A DNA stretch of 64,000 nucleotides, taken from positions 725,694-789,693 of the forward strand of contig NZ_KB913013.1 of the NCBI RefSeq assembly GCF_000383955.1. Reading direction: 5' to 3'. The translations under genes were made by a program, and so were the position numbers. Positions 1 to 8,050 of this stretch are shown in pieces (position 1 is the first letter of the stretch; each line of letters begins with the position of its first letter). The DNA comes from Rudanella lutea DSM 19387 (GTDB taxonomy: Bacteria; Bacteroidota; Bacteroidia; Cytophagales; Spirosomataceae). The notes below the pieces were generated by a model. The model did not search any database. It had not been told where the DNA came from and saw nothing but the letters and a program-made list of their open reading frames with translations.

Positions 1-1
1 T

Positions 2-376
2 ATCGACACGGTGATTCATGAGCGGGGCGGCCTTGATTTACTGCTGGTAGGCATTGGACTTAACGGCCATATTGCCCTCAATGAGCCCGGAACGCCCTTC
101 ACCAATTACTGCCACGTGTCTGAGCTTGCCGAAACGACCATAACCGTCGGCCAAAAATACTTCTCCTCCCCCACCGCGCTATCCCATGGTATTACGCTCG
201 GTTTGCAGCACCTGATGGAAGCCCACGAAGTCATCCTGATGGCATCGGGCGAGCGTAAAGCCGAGGTGATCCGGCAGGCATTGAATGGGCCCGTGACAGA
301 GCAGTTTCCGGCCAGTATCATCCAAAAGCACCCCCACGCGCACGTTTGGATTGATACGGCGTGTCAGATCGGCTAA
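2..376 (+). CDS. Glucosamine/galactosamine-6-phosphate deaminase family, C-terminal part
   Basis: Only the last ~124 residues are in the window; the frame is open at the left edge, so the true start lies upstream. The visible part carries the loop GIGLNGHIALNEP, which aligns with the GVGNDGHIAFNEP active-site loop of NagB, and ends with the usual FPASIIQ...VWID stretch. Family members (about 240-270 residues) turn an amino-sugar 6-phosphate into a ketose phosphate plus ammonia in the cytoplasm. The Asp that precedes Gly-His in E. coli NagB is Asn here, so a galactosamine-6-phosphate isomerase (AgaI-like) or a related isomerase is as likely as NagB itself. The azgA-type permease follows 76 bp later on the same strand. 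Confidence 0.8.
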   Translation: MDTVIHERGGLDLLLVGIGLNGHIALNEPGTPFTNYCHVSELAETTITVGQKYFSSPTALSHGITLGLQHLMEAHEVILMASGERKAEVIRQALNGPVTEQFPASIIQKHPHAHVWIDTACQIG

Positions 377-452
377 TTTCCCGAAATACGGTCAGTTCGA
401 GCGGTCACACCGCCCCCCGATCTGACAATACCCCAAACTTTCTCTACATACC

Positions 453-1787
453 ATGACGTACTCCCGTCGTACCGAGGTTCTCGCCGGTATCTCTTCGTTT
501 CTGGCTACGATGTACATCATTGTGGTCAACCCGTCCATTTTGAGTCAGACCGGCCTGCCGTTTAGTGGGGTTCTCACGGCTACGGTACTCCTGTCCTTTT
601 TTGGGAGTTTAATGATGGGCCTTTACGCCCGCAACCCAATCGTGGTCGCGCCGGGCATGGGGCTCAACGCATTTTTCACCTTTACGGCGGTCAAGGGTAT
701 GGGCCTGAGTCCGCAGGTGGCGCTGGGGGCCGTGTTCTGGGCGGGTATTCTGTTTTTACTCCTCTCCGTGGGGCGAGTCCGGTCGGCCATTGTGGGGCTT
801 ATTCCGGTGCCGCTACGTTACGCGGTTTCGGCAGGCATCGGGCTGTTTATCACACTGATCGGCTTCGAAAACGCCCGGTTTATTATTGGCAACCCGGCTA
901 CCCTCGTCAGTATCGCTTCGGTGCACGACCCGGTTGTGCTCACGTTTGTAGCCGGGTTATTGCTCACGGCCATTCTGGTGGTCCGGCAAATACCGGGGGC
1001 CATTATCATCGGGATTGTACTGACCACACTGGCGGCATGGCCCATCGGGCGGTGGTGGGGCGATGCCTCGGCCATTAATTTCGGTCGGAAAGCGTTAGTC
1101 AACTACAACGGCCTGTTTGCCACGCCTGATTTCAGCCTGATTGGTCAGCTTGACCTCGTCAACTCGCTGCAATGGTCGCTGTGGCCGGTCATTTTTGCGT
1201 TTGTCTTCACCGACCTGTTCGATAGCATTTCGACGTTTGTGGGCGTAGCCGAAGCAGGTAACCTGTACGACCCCCTCCCCGACAATCAGCCAGCCAACGC
1301 ACCCGTTTTTCGGCAACCACGCAACCTCAACCGGTCGTTACTGACCGACGCCGTAGCCACCACACTGGCGGGTGTGCTGGGTACTAGCCCCGGTACGGCC
1401 TATATCGAGTCGGCAGTGGGTATTGCACAGGGAGGGCGCACCGGTTTGGTGGCCGTAGTGGCCGCGTGTTTGTTTCTGCCGTTTTTGTTTTTATCGCCCC
1501 TTTTGTCGGTGATTCCGGCCATAGCTACAGCCCCGGCACTCGTGCTGGTGGGTGCGTTTATGATGCAGCCCATCACGCGTATCCGATGGGAACAACTCGA
1601 CGATGCCATCCCGGCGTTTTTGGCGCTGGTACTCATTCCGTTCAGCTATTCCATCACGCAGGGCATTATCTGGGGCTTTCTGAGCTGGACGGTGATTAAA
1701 CTCGCCGTGGGTAAACGGCACGAAGTACCGACCGGTCTGCTCGTTATCGATGCCTTCTGTCTGCTGGCTCTCTGGAGTGGGCACTGA
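453..1787 (+). CDS. NCS2-family purine permease, AzgA/PbuG type
   Basis: A 444-residue polytopic inner-membrane protein expected to import adenine, guanine or hypoxanthine with protons. It shows the AzgA-type landmarks in order: VNPSILSQTG in the first helix, GMGLNAFFTF, a conserved FVFTDLFDSISTFVGVAEAG segment in the middle, and GTSPGTAYIESAVGIAQGG, matching the TSxxTxYIES/GGRTGL region of adenine/hypoxanthine permeases. The length is normal for the family. It follows the sugar-phosphate deaminase with a 76 bp gap and ends one base before the stop of the convergent metallo-beta-lactamase; I see no hairpin terminator between them. Substrate cannot be fixed from sequence. Confidence 0.9.
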   Translation: MTYSRRTEVLAGISSFLATMYIIVVNPSILSQTGLPFSGVLTATVLLSFFGSLMMGLYARNPIVVAPGMGLNAFFTFTAVKGMGLSPQVALGAVFWAGILFLLLSVGRVRSAIVGLIPVPLRYAVSAGIGLFITLIGFENARFIIGNPATLVSIASVHDPVVLTFVAGLLLTAILVVRQIPGAIIIGIVLTTLAAWPIGRWWGDASAINFGRKALVNYNGLFATPDFSLIGQLDLVNSLQWSLWPVIFAFVFTDLFDSISTFVGVAEAGNLYDPLPDNQPANAPVFRQPRNLNRSLLTDAVATTLAGVLGTSPGTAYIESAVGIAQGGRTGLVAVVAACLFLPFLFLSPLLSVIPAIATAPALVLVGAFMMQPITRIRWEQLDDAIPAFLALVLIPFSYSITQGIIWGFLSWTVIKLAVGKRHEVPTGLLVIDAFCLLALWSGH

Positions 1788-1788
1788 C

Positions 1789-2514
1789 CTATTTTTTCAT
1801 TTCCAGCAACCGGATCGTGTGTTCCAGCGAGGTGGTTTTGTCCCATTCCTGATGGCCGGGGATCACGTGCTTCGGTTTCGGGATGGTTTGCTGTAGTCGC
1901 CTAACCGAGTTGGCCCACTCCCGCAGGTTAGCGTCGGCAACGTTGCCCAAACCCATAGCCGCGTAGCTTTTGACAAAACAGCCCCCGTGCAGGAGTTTCT
2001 CGGTCGGGAACCAAACCACAATGTTATCGGCTGTGTGCCCCTCGCCGGGGAAAATGCACCGAATCGGTAGCTTTCCCACCACCAGCGTGGTATCGTTCGA
2101 TAAAATTCCTTCGGGCCGTTCGTAACCTGCTTTCTCCGATTTGTCGGCCGTGAGTGCTGTGCTCACCACCCGCACACCCGCCCGCCGGAGCGTGGCTATA
2201 CCGCCCACCCGGTCGTCGTGAAAATGAGTAACAATACAAAGCCGAACCGGTTGATGCAGGTTTTGCTCAACCCAATGTAGCAGTTGCTCGGTCTGGTGCT
2301 GATCGGTCGGTATGTCCCAGCCCGTATCCACCAACACTACGCCATCGGCCGTCTTGGCAATGATTCCGTTCGACGGGACCAACTCGCCCCCGTACGTCCG
2401 AAACGTGGTATGCACATACAGGCGATCCGTAATCGGCGTCACCTTTATTTTGGGCGGTGTTTGGGCTTGCCCCATCAGGGGTAGGATCGACAAAAGGAGG
2501 AGAATAATTCGCAC
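1789..2514 (-). CDS. Subclass B1-type metallo-beta-lactamase, exported
   Basis: 241 residues with a signal peptide (LLLLSILPLMGQAQ, about residues 4-18). All zinc ligands of subclass B1 are present by eye: H97-x-H99-x-D101 (THFHDDRVGG, a VIM-like motif), H160 in GEGHTADN, C179 in GGCFVKS and H221 in PGHQEW. K182 in the GGCFVK motif is the substrate-binding lysine of B1 enzymes and GNVADAN matches the B1 Asn loop. This makes a periplasmic carbapenem-hydrolysing enzyme the best guess, though no activity can be claimed. The start is GTG. It lies 17 bp downstream of a broken toxin-antitoxin pair on the same strand and may be read from that promoter. Confidence 0.85.
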   Translation of the reverse strand: MRIILLLLSILPLMGQAQTPPKIKVTPITDRLYVHTTFRTYGGELVPSNGIIAKTADGVVLVDTGWDIPTDQHQTEQLLHWVEQNLHQPVRLCIVTHFHDDRVGGIATLRRAGVRVVSTALTADKSEKAGYERPEGILSNDTTLVVGKLPIRCIFPGEGHTADNIVVWFPTEKLLHGGCFVKSYAAMGLGNVADANLREWANSVRRLQQTIPKPKHVIPGHQEWDKTTSLEHTIRLLEMKK

Positions 2515-2531
2515 GAAAGTAGCGGATTTGT

Positions 2532-2648
2532 TTAATAGTGACCTTCACAGGAAATAATAACGATCTCCTCGTCAGTGGCTTTGTATATACGTCGGTGCTC
2601 TTGGGTAAATTCTTGCCAGGCATCTGGGTCAAAGCGAATGGCACGCAT
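2532..2648 (-). pseudogene. Txe/YoeB-family toxin remnant with in-frame internal deletion
   Basis: A 38-codon ORF too short for usual gene callers. Its first 14 residues (MRAIRFDPDAWQEF) look like the start of Txe/YoeB toxins, and its last 24 resemble their C-terminus: TQEHRRIYKATDEEIVII followed by SCEGHY, against the family ending EHRLVY...I.SCRYHY. The middle of the usual ~84-residue protein, about 45 residues, is missing without a frameshift. YoeB toxins are ribosome-dependent mRNA endonucleases; this one has lost most of its fold and the last Arg-Tyr is Glu-Gly, so it should be inactive. Its ATG overlaps the antitoxin stop in TGATG, the coupling usual in such operons. Confidence 0.8.
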
Positions 2649-2854
2649 CAGATTGACCCGGCTTCTTCAACGATTTTTTGCCAGTCGGGTCGTACAAGAT
2701 TCGTCTGGCTTGCTTCGTAACGGTCGATCCGTCGGTCTATTTCGGCTTTCTTGCTCTCCCGTTCGACTTTGGCCACTTTAAACCGAAGAGCTTGAGCCAG
2801 TTCGTTGATTACGCTCATATACTGCGCATCCACGTTTTCGAGGACAATTCTCAT
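2648..2854 (-). CDS. Antitoxin-like protein of a degenerate YoeB-type module
   Basis: 68 residues, beginning MRIVLENVDAQYMSVINELA and ending in an acidic, amphipathic tail (VRPDWQKIVEEAGSI). The two-part layout, a short N-terminal segment with hydrophobic helix and a charged tail, and its position directly upstream of a YoeB-like ORF with a one-base overlap, identify it as the antitoxin. Similar short proteins in Bacteroidota pair with Txe/YoeB toxins. The antitoxin frame is intact although the toxin is truncated, which fits decay after toxin loss or retention as an anti-toxin against related modules elsewhere. It may also repress its own promoter, which would then govern the metallo-beta-lactamase downstream. 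Confidence 0.65.
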   Translation of the reverse strand: MRIVLENVDAQYMSVINELAQALRFKVAKVERESKKAEIDRRIDRYEASQTNLVRPDWQKIVEEAGSI

Positions 2855-2913
2855 ACAATGCAGGTTTGATTTAGTAAAGTTTGTGAGCTAATGGTTAATC
2901 TACGAAAAAACTA

Positions 2914-4650
2914 TCACCCCTCCCTCAGCCGTTCCTTGTACCGTTTAAACTCCTGCTCGTTCACCTGCTTATCTGTTCTGACTTCGAGTAATCTGGCCGT
3001 TTCCGAAGGTTCAAAAAAGCGGTCGAACGCCTGTTTCAGCCCCACTGCATCATCCGCAAAATGATAGGAAATCTGGGCATCTTCGGCCGTGCGGGCGGCC
3101 GTAAGCGGCTGTTCGGTTTCAAAAAACTCGTCGAGTTCGGGCTGACGGCTTGGTCCGTCAATCATCCGGAAAATATGCCCGGCGTGGTTGTTGAGCAAGA
3201 CAATCCGCAGGTTTGGTGGCAACTGTGCGTGCCACAGGGCGTTGCGGTCGTAGAAAAAAGCAACGTCGCCAATGAGCACCGTCACAATCTGGTCTGTTTG
3301 CAAAGCTGCCCCAACCGCCGTACTCAGGCAGCCATCAATGCCACTTACGCCCCGGTTGGCGCACACGGCCACCTGCCGGTCGGCGGGCAGACCACACAGG
3401 TTAGCGTACCGAACCGGCATACTGTTGGCCAAATGCAGCACCGAGCCCTGGGGCAGCGCATCCATCAGAGCCTGCGTAGCTGTCCAGTCGGTAAAGGCCG
3501 ACCGGGCTAGCGACTGCGCCACCACACGGGCGGCCCGTCGGTCGGCCTGTTGCCAGCTTTCCCGAAACGCAAATGACTCATCGCTATCGTCGTCGCCCTG
3601 CCGAAACCGTTGGTAATCAATGTCGGCAAAGAGCTTTTCCAGAAACGGCAGGGGTTCCATCGGCACGAGCGTCGTAAGCGACCGGAACGGGTCGGAGATA
3701 CGACCGGCATCCGGGCCGATATGCCAGTGCCGCACCCGCGCTGGGTACTGCCGAAAATACGTTTTCAGGTTGCGGGTCAGAAACGAACCGCCAATTGTAA
3801 TGAGCAAATCAGGCCGGAGGCTATCGAGCAGGGCTTCGTCGGCACCGGACAAAAAGGTATCGGTCCGGGTGATAAACAGGCCATTTTGCCCAATATTGCC
3901 GGGTAGCTCACCCACCACTGGCACGCCCAACTCCTCGCTAATTTTGTGCAGAACCGCCAGCAGAGCCGGGTTGTAGGGCATTTGTCCCACAGCAATCAGC
4001 TTCCGGTCGGTTTCATCCCATTCGTCGAGCAACCGATGCCAGACGTCGGCCGGTAGTTGCGCGGTGGTTGCCAGCGTTTCGATCAGGCGCACCGACTCAA
4101 ACCTCAGCTCGTCGCCCGGTGCCGGGTAAAACGGTTCACGCAGGGGCACATTGATGTGTACCGGCCCAGCGGGCGCCAACCGGCTCAGATTTACGGCTTC
4201 GTTGACTGACCGCTCAATAAACCAACGACTATCAGCGTGGGTATAGTCGGCCGGGAGGTCGAAACTACGCTTCACGTGCGGCCCAAACACCCCGGCTTGC
4301 ACCATCGTTTGCCCATCTTGCTGATACAGCCATTCGTGCGGCCGGTCGGCAGTGAGTAGCAGGAGTGGTACTTCGGCAAAATAAGCCTCGGCTACGGCCG
4401 GGGCCAGGTTGTACACAGCACTCCCCGACGTGCAGATAACCGCGACCGGGCGCCCCGACTGCATGGCCATTCCGAGCGCCACAAACCCCGCCGACCGCTC
4501 GTCGGCCACCACGCGGGTACGCAGGCCGGGGTGCCGGGCGACCGCAATGGTTAGCGGGGCCGACCGAGACCCCGGTGAGATCACTACATCCGTAATTCCT
4601 TTTCGGTAAATCAGTTCGGCAATATTGACGATGGGTTGCAATACGGGCAT
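2914..4650 (-). CDS. menD: MenD, SEPHCHC synthase of menaquinone biosynthesis
   Basis: 578 residues with the layout of a thiamine-diphosphate enzyme: an N-terminal pyrimidine-binding domain (GSRSAPLTIAVARHPGL, DERSAGFVALGMA), a middle domain, and a C-terminal pyrophosphate-binding domain with the GD...NN motif at G461-D462 and N487-N488 (IGDVAFFYDRNALW...LLNNHAG). MenD condenses isochorismate and 2-oxoglutarate in the cytoplasm in menaquinone synthesis, the quinone of aerobic Bacteroidota. No other men gene is in the window. Length is normal. The next gene upstream is divergent, with a 221 bp gap in between. Confidence 0.95.
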   Translation of the reverse strand: MPVLQPIVNIAELIYRKGITDVVISPGSRSAPLTIAVARHPGLRTRVVADERSAGFVALGMAMQSGRPVAVICTSGSAVYNLAPAVAEAYFAEVPLLLLTADRPHEWLYQQDGQTMVQAGVFGPHVKRSFDLPADYTHADSRWFIERSVNEAVNLSRLAPAGPVHINVPLREPFYPAPGDELRFESVRLIETLATTAQLPADVWHRLLDEWDETDRKLIAVGQMPYNPALLAVLHKISEELGVPVVGELPGNIGQNGLFITRTDTFLSGADEALLDSLRPDLLITIGGSFLTRNLKTYFRQYPARVRHWHIGPDAGRISDPFRSLTTLVPMEPLPFLEKLFADIDYQRFRQGDDDSDESFAFRESWQQADRRAARVVAQSLARSAFTDWTATQALMDALPQGSVLHLANSMPVRYANLCGLPADRQVAVCANRGVSGIDGCLSTAVGAALQTDQIVTVLIGDVAFFYDRNALWHAQLPPNLRIVLLNNHAGHIFRMIDGPSRQPELDEFFETEQPLTAARTAEDAQISYHFADDAVGLKQAFDRFFEPSETARLLEVRTDKQVNEQEFKRYKERLREG

Positions 4651-4709
4651 AAAACGCTAAGATCTGTTTATCTGAAAGTTACGCACTCGCCCTTACGGAA
4701 AACTACCAA

Positions 4710-4765
4710 AGCCCCTGGGCAAACCAGCCGGCCGGAGCCAGCTACACATTACCGGGGCAGGGGCT
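4710..4765. other. Hairpin in the menD/tetR divergent gap
   Basis: In the 221 bp between the menD and tetR starts, AGCCCCTG at 4710-4717 pairs with CAGGGGCT at 4758-4765. There is no T-run after either arm. It could be an operator or leader structure; nothing else in this gap is recognisable. Confidence 0.3.
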
Positions 4766-4871
4766 GTTTGGCCGTTGGTGCGCTGAGGTCTTTGGTTGAA
4801 GAACTATTGTTCGGTGCTCTAATCCCAGATTTTTAAAAACTTTTTACCAAAACAGGCCGTTCAATAACTAT

Positions 4872-5591
4872 ATGGAAACGCTCGAAAAAATCCGTAAAGC
4901 GTACACTGAGTACGTACTCGAGAACGGCATACAACCACCCTCCGTTTATCAGTTTGCAAAGAAACTGAAACTTCCCGAAGCCGAGTTTTATAATCACTAT
5001 TCTTCGTTTGATGCCATCGAGGCCGACATCTGGCTGGCGTTCTTTACTGAAGCCCGGCAGACCGTAGAGGCCGACGAAACGTACCAGACGTACTCGGTTC
5101 GGGAAAAACTACTGGCGTTTTACTACACCTGGATCGAATTACTCAAAGCCCAGCGGAGCTTTGTTGTGTATAGCTATGGCCGCGTACGGGGACAAATGAC
5201 GGCACCCGACGGGGGTCTTATGAGCGGCCCTACCCGCCCCGGCTCGCGCATTGCCCTGGCTCGTATGCGTGCCCGCGGCCCCATGGCGAGCGGAAGCCGC
5301 ACGCTGTTTCCGTTTAAGGATGCCTTTTACGACTTCGCTAAAGATCTGTTGGCCGAGGGCCGCGAAAGCCGCGAGGTAGAACAGCGCCCTTTTGTGACCA
5401 ACCGCTACCCCGACGCACTCTGGCTCCAGACTCTCTACATTCTGGATTTCTGGGTACGCGACGTCAGCAGAAATTTTGAGCAAACCGATACCGCCATCGA
5501 AAAAACCGTCAACACGGCCTTCGACCTAATTGGCCGCTCCCCCCTCGACTCGGTATTCGACCTGGCGAAATTCATCTACCAAACTAAATGA
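4872..5591 (+). CDS. TetR-like transcriptional regulator paired with a UbiB-family kinase
   Basis: 239 residues. The N-terminal ~60 residues (IRKAYTEYVLENG...PSVYQFAKKLKLPEAEFYNHYSSF) look like the helix-turn-helix of TetR regulators, with the usual F-YNHYSS recognition-helix end. The rest is a helical C-terminal domain without an obvious family motif. It lies directly upstream of an AarF/UbiB-type kinase, separated only by a repeat element, an arrangement I know from related genomes, so regulation of that gene or a shared envelope/quinone role is plausible. The stop codon TGA is itself part of the octamer repeat that follows. Confidence 0.7.
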   Translation: METLEKIRKAYTEYVLENGIQPPSVYQFAKKLKLPEAEFYNHYSSFDAIEADIWLAFFTEARQTVEADETYQTYSVREKLLAFYYTWIELLKAQRSFVVYSYGRVRGQMTAPDGGLMSGPTRPGSRIALARMRARGPMASGSRTLFPFKDAFYDFAKDLLAEGRESREVEQRPFVTNRYPDALWLQTLYILDFWVRDVSRNFEQTDTAIEKTVNTAFDLIGRSPLDSVFDLAKFIYQTK

Positions 5592-5669
5592 GTGAATGAG
5601 TGAATTAGTGAATGAGTGATACTTCGGAATAATCGCTCTTTCACTCTTGCACTCTTGCGCTCTTTCACT
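5589..5669. repeat. Octamer palindrome A1 (GAGTGAAT words)
   Basis: Left arm 5589-5619 is four degenerate copies of GAGTGAAT; right arm 5633-5669 read on the other strand is AGTGAAAG/AGCGCAAG/AGTGCAAG words. The arms are imperfectly complementary around a ~13-base loop. The element overlaps the tetR stop codon and ends two bases before the start of the kinase gene, so it fills the gap completely. Confidence 0.85.
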
Positions 5670-5671
5670 TC

Positions 5672-7000
5672 ATGAAAGAACAATCGTCTATCCCTACCAC
5701 CAAAGTAGCCCGTGCGGGTCAGTTTGTAAAGGCGGGTATCAAGGTCGGAGGCAACTACCTTAAGCATTACAGCAAAAAACTGGTAAACCCGGACCTGACC
5801 AAGGACGAATTGCATCAGGATAATGCCGCCGATATTTATGGTGCCCTGAGCGAACTGAAAGGGTCGGCGCTCAAAATGGCGCAGATGCTGAGTATGGACC
5901 GGGGTTTGCTACCTACGGCCTACACCGACAAGTTTGCCATGTCGCAGTACTCAGCGCCCCCGCTATCGGGCCCGCTTGTGGTCAAAACCTTCCGCACGTA
6001 CTTCGGCAAATCGCCGTCTGAGCTGTACGACAAATTCGAGATCAAGTCGGTCAACGCGGCCAGCATTGGGCAGGTACATCAGGCCTGGAAAGACGGTAAG
6101 CGTCTGGCGGTCAAGATTCAATACCCTGGCGTAGCCGATTCGGTTAGTTCTGACCTGAAAATCGCCAAGCCCCTCGCCGTTCGGCTCCTGAACCTCGACG
6201 AACGGCAGATTGACCGGTACATGGACGAGGTGGAAACCAAGCTCCTCGAAGAAACCGACTACGAACTGGAACTGAAACGGTCTATCGAAATTTCGGAAGC
6301 CTGCGCTCATATCGATGGGCTGGTATTCCCGAAATACTACCCCGCTTTGTCGAGCAAGCGGATTCTGACCATGGACTGGCTCGAAGGGCTACACCTGAAA
6401 GAGTTTTTGGCTACGAATCCGTCGCAGGAAGTCCGCAACCGCATTGGGCAGCTGCTGTGGGATTTCTACGATCATCAGATCCACGCGCTTCGGCAGGTAC
6501 ACGCCGACCCGCACCCCGGTAATTTCCTGATGCGCCCTGACGGTACAATGGGTGTCATTGACTTTGGGTGTGTGAAGGTGATCCCGGATTATTACTACGA
6601 CAACTACTTCCGGCTTATCAACCCCGACACGCTGGAAGACAAGGTCTTGACCCAGCAGATTTTCGAGAATCTGGAGTTTCTACACCCGGTTGATTCTGCC
6701 AAAGACCGGGCCTTTTTCTCAGACCTGTTTGTGCAGATGATTCACATGCTGGGCGAGCCTTTTGCCGTAGAGACGTTTGACTTCGGCAACGACGAGTACT
6801 TCAACAAGGTGTACGCCTTTGCCGACGAGCTGACCCGGCTCGAAGAGCTGCGGACGTCGAAGGTAGTGCGGGGCTCAAAAGATGGCCTGTACATCAACCG
6901 GACGTACTACGGTTTATACGCCATGCTCAACGAGCTAAAAGCCGTTGTGGTGACCCGTAAGCCCGATTGGCTCCGGTCGAAGAAGGCGCTCGCGGTTTGA
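5672..7000 (+). CDS. AarF/UbiB/ABC1-family atypical kinase
   Basis: 442 residues with the UbiB-family landmarks: ALKMAQMLSM (place of the KxGQ motif), NAASIGQVHQA (alanine-rich nucleotide loop), AVKIQYPG with the ATP-binding Lys, EETDYELE, HADPHPGNFLM catalytic loop and IDFG metal-binding motif. Family members are ATPases/kinases that support quinone synthesis or lipid handling at the membrane. In the KxGQ motif the Gly is Ala here (KMAQ), which in UbiB/ADCK3 work affects nucleotide choice. No strong transmembrane C-terminus is seen, unlike E. coli UbiB. It probably forms a transcription unit with the TetR-like gene upstream. Confidence 0.9.
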   Translation: MKEQSSIPTTKVARAGQFVKAGIKVGGNYLKHYSKKLVNPDLTKDELHQDNAADIYGALSELKGSALKMAQMLSMDRGLLPTAYTDKFAMSQYSAPPLSGPLVVKTFRTYFGKSPSELYDKFEIKSVNAASIGQVHQAWKDGKRLAVKIQYPGVADSVSSDLKIAKPLAVRLLNLDERQIDRYMDEVETKLLEETDYELELKRSIEISEACAHIDGLVFPKYYPALSSKRILTMDWLEGLHLKEFLATNPSQEVRNRIGQLLWDFYDHQIHALRQVHADPHPGNFLMRPDGTMGVIDFGCVKVIPDYYYDNYFRLINPDTLEDKVLTQQIFENLEFLHPVDSAKDRAFFSDLFVQMIHMLGEPFAVETFDFGNDEYFNKVYAFADELTRLEELRTSKVVRGSKDGLYINRTYYGLYAMLNELKAVVVTRKPDWLRSKKALAV

Positions 7001-7030
7001 CCGGCGGCCTTTTTGTCTTATCATTGCAGT

Positions 7031-7447
7031 ATGACAAACGGGCCCGACAGTCGCTGGGAACAGCGTTTTAGCAACTATAAGAGGGCTGTGAATCGGCTGG
7101 GAGCCGTAGCGAGCCTGGACGCAGTTGCCACATTTTCTGAATTGGAAAAGGACGGAGTGATTCAGCGGTTCAAATACTCGTATGAACTGGCCTGGCGGAC
7201 TCTACAAGCGATATGTACGCACGAGAAGTATAGTCAGACACCAAGTCCGGTTAGCATTTTCAGATTGGCGCAACAGAAAGGATATTTTGGTAGTGAAGCT
7301 GAATGGACGCAGCTGATGCGCTCACGAGCATTAGTTGCGTCGGCATACGAAAGTAGCATAGCACACAATCTTGTTCTTGACATCGTTACCCTGAATTATC
7401 CGCTGTTAAAGCAATTGGAACACCGAATAGGTCAGTCTCAACAGTAA
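7031..7447 (+). CDS. HI0074-family (HEPN-like) nucleotidyltransferase-substrate-binding protein, orphan
   Basis: 138 residues from the ATG at 7031 (an in-frame TTG lies 18 bases upstream). The text RWEQRFSNYKRAVNRLG and the line VIQRFKYSYELAWRTLQ are typical of the HI0074 family, small helical proteins that pair with a minimal nucleotidyltransferase, now seen as HEPN toxin and MNT antitoxin. Two oddities: no nucleotidyltransferase gene lies on either side, and the HEPN Rx4-6H motif (usually RNxxSHTYDE) reads RALVASAYES, so the catalytic His is gone. It is likely a decayed or repurposed member. Confidence 0.75.
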   Translation: MTNGPDSRWEQRFSNYKRAVNRLGAVASLDAVATFSELEKDGVIQRFKYSYELAWRTLQAICTHEKYSQTPSPVSIFRLAQQKGYFGSEAEWTQLMRSRALVASAYESSIAHNLVLDIVTLNYPLLKQLEHRIGQSQQ

Positions 7448-7546
7448 TTCTTAGTTGAAGTTACGATCAGCCGACTTCCTCAGTCAAACCATTTTGATGG
7501 GAGGTCCTTTACATTGAGGGCCTCCCCAAAAACTTTTGCTCGCCTA

Positions 7547-8050
7547 ATGCCCCGCCCTAATTTCGAAGACATTTTTATGGAGTTGGCCGTGAACCTGGCC
7601 AAACGGTCGCACTGCATCAAAGCGCAGGTCGGAGCCGTGCTGACCAAAGACACGCGCATCATCTCCATCGGGTACAATGGCCCCCCGGCCGGTACGCACA
7701 ACTGTGATATTGAGTTTCCGGAAGTGGGCTGCCCCCGCGACTCCAAAGGCTCGTGTTCGCTCGCCCTGCACGCCGAACAAAACGCCATTCTGTACGCGGC
7801 CAAAAACGGCTCCGATATTGCCGGCTCAACCCTGTACGTGACCCTGTCACCCTGCATTGCCTGCGCCCGCATTATCTACAGCATGAAAATCGAGCGGGTC
7901 ATTTATCTACACTCCTACGCTCACTACAAAGGCATCGGCACCGACGAAGGCGTCGACTTTTTGCGTCGGTTTGGGGTTCAGGTGGAGGAGTACGTTCCCG
8001 GCGAGGGGTTTACGCTCCTTTCTGATCCACCTTTGGCTCGGCGCGCATGA
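7547..8050 (+). CDS. dCMP deaminase (ComEB-like)
   Basis: 167 residues from ATG 7547. Zinc-site motifs are clear: HAEQNAI (His ligand and catalytic Glu) and SPCIACA (PCxxC, two Cys ligands). The extra N-terminal insert with CDIEFPEVGCPRDSKGSC is typical of the dCMP deaminase branch, which makes dUMP for thymidylate synthesis. Cytoplasmic and normal in length. An upstream TTG at 7514 would add 11 residues but the family usually begins near MPRPNFEDIFMELA. The gene ends in ATGA, overlapping the next start, so the two are translated together. Confidence 0.93.
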   Translation: MPRPNFEDIFMELAVNLAKRSHCIKAQVGAVLTKDTRIISIGYNGPPAGTHNCDIEFPEVGCPRDSKGSCSLALHAEQNAILYAAKNGSDIAGSTLYVTLSPCIACARIIYSMKIERVIYLHSYAHYKGIGTDEGVDFLRRFGVQVEEYVPGEGFTLLSDPPLARRA

